This document shows positions 8,392 to 16,077 of a DNA stretch of 64,000 bases, in pieces (position 1 is the stretch's first letter; each line of letters starts with the position of its first letter). Origin of the DNA: Roseicyclus amphidinii (GTDB lineage Bacteria; Pseudomonadota; Alphaproteobacteria; Rhodobacterales; Rhodobacteraceae); contig NZ_JASJOE010000008.1 of NCBI RefSeq assembly GCF_030163755.1, positions 28,887 to 92,886 of the forward strand, written 5' to 3'. Position numbers and translations under genes: made by a program. Below the pieces are notes generated by a model. That model was not told where the DNA came from. It made no database searches and saw nothing but the letters and a program-made list of their open reading frames with translations.

Positions 8392-9654
8392 ATGCGATCC
8401 ATCTTCAAGACCGGCGCTGCGGCGCTGGCGGCGACCACCATGCTTGCGGGCGCGGCCCATGCCGATGCCCATGCCGCGCTTTCGGGCACGCTGCGCATCG
8501 TCTCGGACATGTCGAACCCCGGCCCGCGCGCGACGATGGAAATGCTCGCCGCCGAGTTCGACGAGATGCATCCCGACCTGGAGGTCGATCTGACCATCGT
8601 GGACCGCGAGGCGTGGAAGACCCAGATCCGCAACGTGCTGTCGGCTGATCCGCCGGACGTGGTGAACTGGTACGCCGCCAACCGCATGGGGCCCTACGTC
8701 AACGCGGGCCTGTTCATGGACATCACCGACTGGTGGGACGCGGGTGACTACGCCGGCCTCGAGTCGGTGCGCGGCGCGCTGACCCAGGACGGTCGCCAGT
8801 GGGGCGTGCCCTACACCTACTACCAGTGGGGCGTGTATTACCGCGAGGACATCTTCAACGAGCTGGGCCTGAGCGAGCCCGCGACCTGGGAAGAGGAACT
8901 GGCGAACTGCCAGGTGATCGTCGACTCGGGCCGTGCCTGCTACACGATCGGCACCCGCTTCCTGTGGACCGCAGGCGGCTGGTTCGACTACCTCAACATG
9001 CGCACCAACGGCTTCGACTTCCACATGGAGCTGGCCCGCGGCGAGGTTCCGTGGACCGACGACCGCGTGCGCCAGACCTTCGCCAACTGGCGGCAGCTGA
9101 TCGACATGGGCGGCTTCATCGCCGATCACCAGAACTACAGCTGGCAAGAGGCGCTGCCCTTCATGATCAACGGCGAGGCCACGGCCTACCTGATGGGCAA
9201 CTTCGCGGTCGACCAGCTTCGCAACGGCGGGCTGACCGATGACCAGCTGGATTTCTACCAGTTCCCGATCATCACCGAGGGCCTGCCGCAGGGCGAGGAT
9301 GCCCCGACCGACACGTTCCACGTCGCCTCCGGCGCGCAGAACGTCGAGGCGGCCCGCGCCTTCCTCGCCTATGTGACCTCGCCCGAGGTGCAGACGCGGA
9401 TCAACGGGCCGGACAACCTCGGCCAGCTGCCGGTGAATGCGAATTCCTCGGTGGCGGATGACGAGTTCCTCCAGCAGGGCTTCGCCATGCTGAGCCAGAA
9501 CGCACAGGGCGGCATCGCGCAGTTCTTCGACCGTGACTGGCCGGCCGAGATGGCGTCGATCGGGATGGAAGGCCTGCAGGAATTCATGGTCTTCCCCGAC
9601 AACCTCGACGACATCCTCGAGCGCCTCGAGGCCGCGCGTCAGCGGATCTACTGA
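8392..9654 (+). CDS. Sugar ABC transporter substrate-binding protein
   Basis: A 420-aa family-1 solute-binding protein exported to the periplasm. It has a clear signal peptide (MRSIFKTGAAALAATTMLAG, cleavage near AHA-DAHA) and the typical alternating ligand-binding lobes (VDLTIVDREAWKTQIRNVL, PPDVVNWYAANRMGPYV). The ATG at 8392 is preceded by GGGAGGA. An ATG at 8350 in the same frame lacks a signal-peptide-like start and overlaps the operator. It heads the plus-strand operon, and a stable hairpin separates it from the permeases. The alpha- and beta-galactosidase genes downstream suggest an oligogalactoside ligand such as melibiose or raffinose. Confidence 0.93.
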   Translation: MRSIFKTGAAALAATTMLAGAAHADAHAALSGTLRIVSDMSNPGPRATMEMLAAEFDEMHPDLEVDLTIVDREAWKTQIRNVLSADPPDVVNWYAANRMGPYVNAGLFMDITDWWDAGDYAGLESVRGALTQDGRQWGVPYTYYQWGVYYREDIFNELGLSEPATWEEELANCQVIVDSGRACYTIGTRFLWTAGGWFDYLNMRTNGFDFHMELARGEVPWTDDRVRQTFANWRQLIDMGGFIADHQNYSWQEALPFMINGEATAYLMGNFAVDQLRNGGLTDDQLDFYQFPIITEGLPQGEDAPTDTFHVASGAQNVEAARAFLAYVTSPEVQTRINGPDNLGQLPVNANSSVADDEFLQQGFAMLSQNAQGGIAQFFDRDWPAEMASIGMEGLQEFMVFPDNLDDILERLEAARQRIY

Positions 9655-9668
9655 TCTTGTGCAACAAT

Positions 9669-9695
9669 GGCCTGCTCCCTTCGCGGGGGCAGGCC
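9669..9695 (+). promoter_or_regulatory. Intra-operon hairpin after the binding-protein gene
   Basis: GGCCTGC (9669-9675) pairs with GCAGGCC (9689-9695), extended by CCC/GGG around TTCG. In sugar ABC operons such hairpins often stabilise the upstream mRNA or attenuate the permease genes. Just downstream, a CCCGACCGACCAAG block is repeated in tandem (about 9746-9774). Confidence 0.55.
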
Positions 9696-9784
9696 AGCCC
9701 ATCCGAAAGCCGTGGCGGATGCCCCGGTTTCCGCATGGGCCAGACCCGACCGACCAAGCCCGACCGACCAAGGATGTGCCTGCG

Positions 9785-10729
9785 ATGAGTTCCAGCACGA
9801 CCCCTGCCCTGCCGATGCACGAGATCCGCGCCGAAGCCACCTGGCTTCAGCGCAACAAGATGATCGTCACGCCGCTTCTGTTCCTTCTGCCGGGGATGCT
9901 GTTCTTCGCGGTCTACGTGATCTTCCCGATCTTCCAGAGCTTCGGCATCTCGCTCTATCGCTGGGACGGGCTGGGCGAGGCGACCTATATCGGGCTCGCC
10001 AACTACGAGGAGTTGCTGACCGACCGCAACTTCGAGATCTCGCTGGTGAACAACGTCAAATGGCTGGTGCTCTACCTGCTGGCCATTCCGCTGGGCCTGT
10101 TCATCGCGCTGTTCCTGAACCAGACGGTCGTGGGCATCCGCCTCTACAAATCGCTGTTCTTCTTTCCCTTCGTCCTGAGCCAGGTGGTCGTGGGCCTTGT
10201 CTTCAGCTGGTTCTACCTTCCGCGTGAGGGGTTGCTCAACACGATCATCATGGGCCTGGGCTTCGACAGCCTGAACATCCTCGGCGACCCGACGCTGGCC
10301 ACCTACGGGATCATCGCGGCAGGCCTCTGGCCGCAGACGGCCTATTGCATGATCCTGTATCTGACCGGCCTGAACGCCGTGGACCCCGAGCAGGTCGAGG
10401 CCGGTCGGCTCGACGGCGCGAAGGGCTGGAAGATGCTGTGGTACGTGATCCTGCCGCAGCTCAAGCCCGCGACCTTCATCGCCTTCGTCGTGACGATCAT
10501 CGGCGCGCTGCGCAGCTTCGACCTGATCTCGATCATGACCAACGGCGGGCCCTTCGGGTCCACCCGCGTGCTGTCCTTCTACATGTTCGAGCGCGCGCTG
10601 TCCGAGTTCGGCTTCCGCATGGGCTACGGCTCGGCCATCGCGGTGGTGCTGTTCCTGATCATGCTCGTCTTCATCGGCTACTTCCTGTGGCAGATGTGGC
10701 GCGACGAGCGCGACGCGCGGAGGGGCTAG
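9785..10729 (+). CDS. Sugar ABC transporter permease (MalF/UgpA type)
   Basis: A 314-aa inner-membrane permease with six predicted transmembrane helices. The first is MIVTPLLFLLPGMLFFAVYV. The cytoplasmic EAA loop reads EQVEAGRLDGAKGWKMLWYV, which docks the ATPase. The start at 9785 has AAGGA nine bases upstream; longer in-frame readings run back through the hairpin and are rejected. It forms the translocation pore with the next gene and belongs to the CUT1 carbohydrate-uptake group. Confidence 0.94.
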   Translation: MSSSTTPALPMHEIRAEATWLQRNKMIVTPLLFLLPGMLFFAVYVIFPIFQSFGISLYRWDGLGEATYIGLANYEELLTDRNFEISLVNNVKWLVLYLLAIPLGLFIALFLNQTVVGIRLYKSLFFFPFVLSQVVVGLVFSWFYLPREGLLNTIIMGLGFDSLNILGDPTLATYGIIAAGLWPQTAYCMILYLTGLNAVDPEQVEAGRLDGAKGWKMLWYVILPQLKPATFIAFVVTIIGALRSFDLISIMTNGGPFGSTRVLSFYMFERALSEFGFRMGYGSAIAVVLFLIMLVFIGYFLWQMWRDERDARRG

Positions 10730-10733
10730 GCGC

Positions 10734-11582
10734 ATGTTCCCGACACCCATCGAGAAACGCTCGCGCGCGGCGCGGATCACCTACCAGTCGCTACTGCCGC
10801 TGGCGCTGATCCTGTGGCTTCTGCCGCTGATCGCGGTGATGGTCTTTTCCATCCGCCCCTTCTCGGATTTCACGCAAGGCAACTACTGGGGCGTGCCGTC
10901 CTCCTTCGAGTTCTTCACCAACTACGGCATGGTCTTCTTCGAGAGCGACATGCCGCGCTACCTGCTGAATTCGGTGTTCATCACGGTGCCCACCGTCATC
11001 GGCGCGGTGGCGCTGTCGTGCATGACGGGCTTTGCTCTGGGCATCTACCGCTTCCGCGGCAACCTGCTGATCTTCTTCATGTTCATCGCGGGCAACTTCG
11101 TGCCCTTCCAGATCCTCATGGTGCCGGTGCGCGACCTGACGGTCGACATGGGGCTATACGACACGAAACTGGGCCTGATCCTGTTCCATGTCGCGTTCCA
11201 GACCGGGTTCTGCACGCTCTTCATGCGCAACTTCATCCGCGCGCTGCCCTACGAACTGATCGAGGCGGCAAGGGTCGAAGGCGTGGCGGAATGGCGGATC
11301 TTCTGGTTCGTCGTGCTGCCGCTGATGCGGCCCGCCATCGCGGCGCTGTCGGTGCTGATCTTCACCTTCATCTGGAACGATTACTTCTGGGCCATCGTGC
11401 TGACGCAAGGCCCCGACGCGCAGCCGGTCACGGCCGGCATCACGTCCTTCAACTCGCAATTCGTGGCGCAGTATCACCTGATGAGCGCAGGCAGCATCGT
11501 TGCGGCGATCCCGCCGGTTGCCATCTTCTTCCTGATGCAGCGCCATTTCATTGCGGGCCTCACGCTGGGAGCCGTCAAATGA
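10734..11582 (+). CDS. Sugar ABC transporter permease (MalG/UgpE type)
   Basis: A 282-aa inner-membrane permease with about six helices and the EAA motif EAARVEGVAEWRIFWFVVLP near residue 180. It begins 4 bp after the first permease, with a GAGGGG site ahead of it. Its stop overlaps the ATG of the alpha-galactosidase gene (ATGA at 11579-11582), so import and hydrolysis are translationally linked. With the partner permease it would form the channel of the galactoside importer. Confidence 0.94.
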   Translation: MFPTPIEKRSRAARITYQSLLPLALILWLLPLIAVMVFSIRPFSDFTQGNYWGVPSSFEFFTNYGMVFFESDMPRYLLNSVFITVPTVIGAVALSCMTGFALGIYRFRGNLLIFFMFIAGNFVPFQILMVPVRDLTVDMGLYDTKLGLILFHVAFQTGFCTLFMRNFIRALPYELIEAARVEGVAEWRIFWFVVLPLMRPAIAALSVLIFTFIWNDYFWAIVLTQGPDAQPVTAGITSFNSQFVAQYHLMSAGSIVAAIPPVAIFFLMQRHFIAGLTLGAVK

Positions 11583-12922
11583 CCGTCAAGCTGGCCTTCA
11601 TCGGCGCAGGCTCAACGATCTTCATGAAGAACATCGTGGGCGACATGCTGCACTTTCCTGCGCTGCGCGACGCGCGGATCGCGCTCATGGACATCGACCC
11701 CCAGCGGCTCGAGGAAAGCCGCATGGTGGCCGAGAAGATGATCGCCACCATGGGCACCGGCGCACGCGTCGAGGCGACGACCGACCGCGCCCGCGCGCTG
11801 GACGGCGCCGATTTCGTCGTCACCGCCTTCCAGATCGGGGGCTATCGCCCGTCGACCGTGATCGACTTCGACATCCCCAGGCAATACGGGCTGCGCCAGA
11901 CCATCGCGGACACGCTGGGCGTGGGAGGCATCATGCGCGGCTTGCGCACGGTGCCGCATCTCTGGGCCGTGGCCGAGGACATGGCGCGGCTTTGCCCCGG
12001 TGCGACGCTGCTGCAATATGTGAACCCCATGGCGATCAACACCATGGCCCTGGCCGAGCGGTTTCCGCAGCTCAGGCAAGCGGGGCTCTGCCATTCGGTG
12101 CAGAACACGGTCGAGGAGATCGCCTACGATCTCGACCTGCCCAAGGACGAGATCCGCTACCGCGTGGCAGGCGTGAACCATGTCGCCTTCTTCCTGCGGC
12201 TGGAGCACGGAGGCCGCGACCTTTACCCCGTATTGCGCGAGGGCTACCGCACGGGCCGCCTGCCCAAAACGCCGGTCCAACGCCCCCATTGCACCAACAA
12301 GGTGCGCTACGAGGTGATGGAGCACCTGGGCTATTTCTGCACGGAAAGCTCCGAGCACCTGGCCGAATATGTGCCCTGGTTCATCAAGGACGGGCGCGAG
12401 GACATCATCGCCGAGATGGGCATCCCGCTGGATGAATACCCCGCGCGCTGCGAGATCCAGATGGCGGAATGGACCACGCAGGCCGCATCGCTCAAGGCCG
12501 CCGCCGGGATCGAGGTGAAGAAATCCCACGAATTCGCCGCCGAGGTGATGAACGCGATCGTCACCGACACGCCCTATGTCGCCTATGCCAACCTGCCCAA
12601 CCGCGGGCAGGTGCCGCAGTTGCCGATGGGGGCCGCGGTCGAGACGCCGACTCTGGTCGATGCCAACGGCTGCCAGCCCACCACCGTCACCGACATTCCG
12701 CCGCAACTGGTTGCGCTGATGCGGAGCCAGATCAACGTGCAGGAGCTTGTTGTGCGTGCGCTGGTCGAGGAGAACCTCGATCACGTCTACCACGCCGCCT
12801 ACATGGACCCGCACACCGCCGCCGAGCTGGACCTGCGGCAGATCCGGTCGCTGGTGACCGATCTTCTGGCCGCGCATGGCGACATGCTGCCCGGTTTCGC
12901 CCGCACCCGGAGGGCCGCATGA
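11579..12922 (+). CDS. melA: Alpha-galactosidase, glycoside hydrolase family 4
   Basis: A 447-aa cytoplasmic GH4 enzyme that uses NAD and a divalent metal to cleave alpha-galactosides through a redox-elimination mechanism. The N-terminal Rossmann motif is AFIGAGSTIF. The metal and catalytic signatures CHSVQ (about residue 178) and GVNHVAFF (about 198) are present. Within GH4 the sequence matches alpha-galactosidases (MelA) rather than 6-phospho-glucosidases. Its ATG overlaps the permease stop. An open frame extending far upstream of 11579 lies out of phase with the permease and is a shadow. Confidence 0.9.
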   Translation: MTVKLAFIGAGSTIFMKNIVGDMLHFPALRDARIALMDIDPQRLEESRMVAEKMIATMGTGARVEATTDRARALDGADFVVTAFQIGGYRPSTVIDFDIPRQYGLRQTIADTLGVGGIMRGLRTVPHLWAVAEDMARLCPGATLLQYVNPMAINTMALAERFPQLRQAGLCHSVQNTVEEIAYDLDLPKDEIRYRVAGVNHVAFFLRLEHGGRDLYPVLREGYRTGRLPKTPVQRPHCTNKVRYEVMEHLGYFCTESSEHLAEYVPWFIKDGREDIIAEMGIPLDEYPARCEIQMAEWTTQAASLKAAAGIEVKKSHEFAAEVMNAIVTDTPYVAYANLPNRGQVPQLPMGAAVETPTLVDANGCQPTTVTDIPPQLVALMRSQINVQELVVRALVEENLDHVYHAAYMDPHTAAELDLRQIRSLVTDLLAAHGDMLPGFARTRRAA

Positions 12923-13683
12923 CCCCAGTCTTCCCCGACCTTAACGGTAAATCCGTCTACATCACCGGCGGCGGTTCGGGCATCGGTGCCGCGCTGACCG
13001 AGGGGTTCCTGCGCCAAGGCGCCAAGGTCGCCTTCGTCCAGCGTTCGGATGCCAGCGCCTTCTGCGACGAGATGGAGGCCAAGACCGGCCACCGCCCGCA
13101 CGCGATGCGCTGCGACATCACCGACACCGCCGCGCTCAGGGCGACGCTGGCCGAGGCGGGTGAGGTGAACGGGCCGATCACCGTGCTGGTCAACAACGCC
13201 GCCAATGACAAGCGGCATACGACCGAGGAAGTCACGGAAGAGTTCTGGGACTGGATGCAGGCCATCAACCTGAAGTGCTATTTCTTCGCGGCCCAAGCCG
13301 TGATCGCGGGGATGCGGGCGGCGGGCGGCGGTTCGATCATCAACGTCTCGTCGATCTCCTACATGATGGGCAACGCGGGCTACCCGGCCTACACGACCGC
13401 GAACGGGGGGATCACCGCGATGACCCGCAGCCTTGCGCGAGAGTTCGGCCCGGATCGCATTCGCGTCAACGCGCTGATGCCCGGCTGGGTGCTGACGCAG
13501 AAGCAGCTCGACCTCTGGGCCAAGCCCGAGGACCTTGCCGCGCATATGGAGCGGATGTGCCTCAAGGATCATCTGAAGCCCGAGGATATCGTCGGCGGCA
13601 TGCTGTTCCTCGCCTCGGACGCCTCTCGGGCGATGACGGGGCAGGCGCTGGTGATCGACGGGGGCGTGGTGACGACGGGATGA
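12919..13683 (+). CDS. SDR family oxidoreductase, probable galactose 1-dehydrogenase
   Basis: A 254-aa short-chain dehydrogenase with the cofactor motif TGGGSGIG at residues 16-23, a NNAAN motif and the catalytic serine in NVSSISY. The active-site segment reads Y158-T-T-A-N162, so the lysine of the usual YxxxK signature is replaced by asparagine. The following KDGal kinase, KDPGal aldolase and lactonase genes point to oxidation of galactose to galactono-lactone as its role, but this is inference. ATGA overlaps join it to both neighbours. Confidence 0.8.
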   Translation: MTPVFPDLNGKSVYITGGGSGIGAALTEGFLRQGAKVAFVQRSDASAFCDEMEAKTGHRPHAMRCDITDTAALRATLAEAGEVNGPITVLVNNAANDKRHTTEEVTEEFWDWMQAINLKCYFFAAQAVIAGMRAAGGGSIINVSSISYMMGNAGYPAYTTANGGITAMTRSLAREFGPDRIRVNALMPGWVLTQKQLDLWAKPEDLAAHMERMCLKDHLKPEDIVGGMLFLASDASRAMTGQALVIDGGVVTTG

Positions 13684-14603
13684 GCGGACCTGCGACATAC
13701 GCCGACTGGATCGCGGTCGATTGGGGCACAACGCACCTGCGCGCCTGGGCGATCGGCAAGGATGGGTCCCTGCGGGCGACCGCTTCGTCCGATGCGGGCA
13801 TGGGAAAGCTCTCGCGGGACGGGTTCGAGCCCGCGCTTCTCGATCTTGTAAAAGATTGGCTCGGGTCCGGCCCGACCCCGATCCTTGCTTGCGGCATGGT
13901 GGGTGCGAAACAGGGCTGGCAGGAAGCGCCTTACGCATCGGTTCCGGCGAAACCGGTTGAATTGACACCGATGCGCGTGACCGCGGCATCGGATCATCGC
14001 CTCGAGGTCTTCATCGTCCCCGGCCTGTCGCAGGCCACCCCGCCCAACGTGATGCGCGGCGAGGAAACGCAGATCGCGGGGTTCCTTGCGCTCGAGCCCG
14101 ACTTCGACGGCGTCCTCTGCCTGCCGGGCACCCATACGAAATGGGTGCATCTGAGCGCCGGTGAGGTCGTCAGTTTCCAGACCGCCATGACGGGCGAATT
14201 GTTCGACCTTCTCAGCCGTCATTCCGTCCTGCGCCATACCGTCGGGTCGGACACGCTCGACCCCGAGGCCTTTGCCGAGGCCGTCTCCGACACGCTGTCG
14301 CGGCCCGAGCGGCTGGCGCAAGGGTTGTTCTCGATCCGCGCCGATGCCACGCTGAACGGCACCGGGGCGAGCGTCTCGCGCGCGCGCCTGTCCGGTGCGC
14401 TGATCGGGGCCGAGCTGGCCGCCACGCGGCCCTATTGGCTGGGCCAGCAGGTTGTCGTCGCGGGCGCGCCCGCGCTGGCCGATCTCTACGCCCGCGCGCT
14501 GGCCGGGCAAGGCGTCAGCGCCCGCGCGCTGGATGCGGGCCCGCTGACACTGGCGGGTCTTGCCCGCATCCGAACCTCTCAAACCGAGCCGAGCCTGACA
14601 TGA
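13680..14603 (+). CDS. dgoK: 2-dehydro-3-deoxygalactonokinase
   Basis: A 307-aa DgoK-family sugar kinase that phosphorylates 2-keto-3-deoxygalactonate at C6 with ATP. The N-terminal phosphate-binding motif IAVDWGTTHLRAW and the downstream segments GMVGAKQGW, CLPGTHTKWVHL and QTAMTGELFDLL are typical of DgoK. It starts within the stop of the SDR gene and overlaps the aldolase gene by 4 bp, so the two enzymes of the lower galactonate pathway are coupled. Confidence 0.94.
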   Translation: MSGPATYADWIAVDWGTTHLRAWAIGKDGSLRATASSDAGMGKLSRDGFEPALLDLVKDWLGSGPTPILACGMVGAKQGWQEAPYASVPAKPVELTPMRVTAASDHRLEVFIVPGLSQATPPNVMRGEETQIAGFLALEPDFDGVLCLPGTHTKWVHLSAGEVVSFQTAMTGELFDLLSRHSVLRHTVGSDTLDPEAFAEAVSDTLSRPERLAQGLFSIRADATLNGTGASVSRARLSGALIGAELAATRPYWLGQQVVVAGAPALADLYARALAGQGVSARALDAGPLTLAGLARIRTSQTEPSLT

Positions 14604-15220
14604 CCGACCGCAAGCTGATCGCCATCCTCCGCGGCCTGACCCCGGATGAGGCCTTGCCCGTGGGCGAGGCGCTGTTTTCGGCCGGGATCACCCGGATCGA
14701 GGTGCCGCTGAACTCGCCCCGTCCGCTGGAAAGCATCCGCAGTCTTGCCGATCATCTGGGGCAAAAGGCCCTGATCGGCGCGGGCACCGTCACCGCGCCC
14801 GACGAGGTGCGCGAGGTGGCCGATGCGGGCGGGCGTTTGATCGTGTCGCCCAATTTCGACGCCGATGTCGTGGCCGAGACCAAGCGCCTTGGCCTGCTCA
14901 GTTTTCCCGGCGTGCTGACGCCCGGCGAGTGCTTCGCCGCGCTCAAGGCGCGGGCCGACGGGCTAAAGGTCTTTCCTGCCTTCCAGATGGGGATCGAGGG
15001 TTTGAAGGCCGTGCGCGCCGTGCTGCCGAAAGGCACGCAGCTCTACATGGTCGGCGGCGTCGGCCCGGAGGGTTTCGCCGAGTGGCTGGCGGCCAGCGCC
15101 GATGGCTTCGGCCTCGGCTCATCGCTCTACAAGCCGGGGATGGAGGCCGAAGAGGTGCACCGCCGCGCGCTTCGCATGGTGGCGGCGTGGGATGACGCGA
15201 CGAAGGGCATCGCTGCATGA
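14600..15220 (+). CDS. dgoA: 2-dehydro-3-deoxy-6-phosphogalactonate aldolase
   Basis: A 206-aa class I aldolase that splits KDPGal into pyruvate and glyceraldehyde 3-phosphate. The (beta/alpha)8 barrel shows the conserved glutamate in RIEVPLNSP (Glu34), the phosphate loop GAGTV, and the Schiff-base lysine Lys123 in GLKVFPAFQMG. Length and motifs fit DgoA rather than the glucose-type KDPG aldolase. It is sandwiched between dgoK and the lactonase gene with 4-bp overlaps on both sides. Confidence 0.94.
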   Translation: MTDRKLIAILRGLTPDEALPVGEALFSAGITRIEVPLNSPRPLESIRSLADHLGQKALIGAGTVTAPDEVREVADAGGRLIVSPNFDADVVAETKRLGLLSFPGVLTPGECFAALKARADGLKVFPAFQMGIEGLKAVRAVLPKGTQLYMVGGVGPEGFAEWLAASADGFGLGSSLYKPGMEAEEVHRRALRMVAAWDDATKGIAA

Positions 15221-16077
15221 GTGTCACCGTCTACGATGACCGCGCCTGCATCCTTGGCGAGGGGCCGCTGTGGCACCCCCAGCGCGGGCAGCTCTTCTGG
15301 TTCGACATCATGGGCAAGTGCCTGATGACCCGCGACGCCGATGGGCCGCGGGAGTGGTCCTTTGACCGGCATGTCTCGGCGGCGGGCTGGGTCGACGCCG
15401 ACACGCTGCTGGTGGCGACGGAAACCGATCTTCTGCGCTTCTCGCTGACCGATGGCAGGGCCGAGCATCTGACGCCGCTCGAGGCCGACAACCCCGTCAC
15501 CCGCTCCAACGACGGTCGCGCCGACCCGCAAGGGGGCTTCTGGATCGGGACGATGGGCAAGAATGCCGAGGAAGGGGCGGGCAGACTCTACCGCTATTGG
15601 CGTGGGGAACTGCGCCCCCTGCGCGACGGCATCACCATTCCCAACGCCACCTGTTTCGCGCCCGACGGGCGGACCGCCTATTTCGCCGATACCGCCGCGC
15701 ATCTCGTCTGGCGCATCCCGCTTGATGCCGACGGCTGGCCGGAAGCGGCGTGGGAGGTGTTCCTCGACCACCGCGAGAGCGGCATCAACCCGGATGGTGC
15801 CGTCGTGGATGCCGCGGGGCATCTGATTGTCGCTGAATGGGGCGGGGCGCGGGTGGCGCGTTATGCGCCGACGGGTGATCTTGTAGAAGAAATTACCTTG
15901 CCCGTGCCGCAACCGACCTGTCCGGCCTTCGGAGGCCCTGATCTGTCCACGATCTACATCACCACTGCGTTGCTGGGCCTGCCCGGCGATGCGATGGATG
16001 TCGCCCCGCTGTCGGGGCAGACGCTGTGCATCGAAACCGGTTGGCGCGGGCAGGCAGAACACCGGGTGATCCTGTGA
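15217..16077 (+). CDS. SMP-30/gluconolactonase family sugar lactonase
   Basis: A 286-aa six-bladed beta-propeller lactonase. The metal-binding glutamate is in LGEGPLWHPQRGQLFWFD, and further ligands are expected in NDGRADPQGGFWIGTM and in INPDGAVVDAAG. In this operon it most likely hydrolyses galactono-1,4-lactone to galactonate after the dehydrogenase step. No signal peptide is visible, so it acts in the cytoplasm. A 4-bp GTGA overlap joins it to the beta-galactosidase gene. Confidence 0.92.
   Translation: MSVTVYDDRACILGEGPLWHPQRGQLFWFDIMGKCLMTRDADGPREWSFDRHVSAAGWVDADTLLVATETDLLRFSLTDGRAEHLTPLEADNPVTRSNDGRADPQGGFWIGTMGKNAEEGAGRLYRYWRGELRPLRDGITIPNATCFAPDGRTAYFADTAAHLVWRIPLDADGWPEAAWEVFLDHRESGINPDGAVVDAAGHLIVAEWGGARVARYAPTGDLVEEITLPVPQPTCPAFGGPDLSTIYITTALLGLPGDAMDVAPLSGQTLCIETGWRGQAEHRVIL

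Noticed and set aside
10814..12922. A 702-codon reading of the alpha-galactosidase gene starting within the second permease
   Set aside because: The first ~255 codons are out of frame with a clear permease gene; the family start and ATGA overlap at 11579 are convincing.
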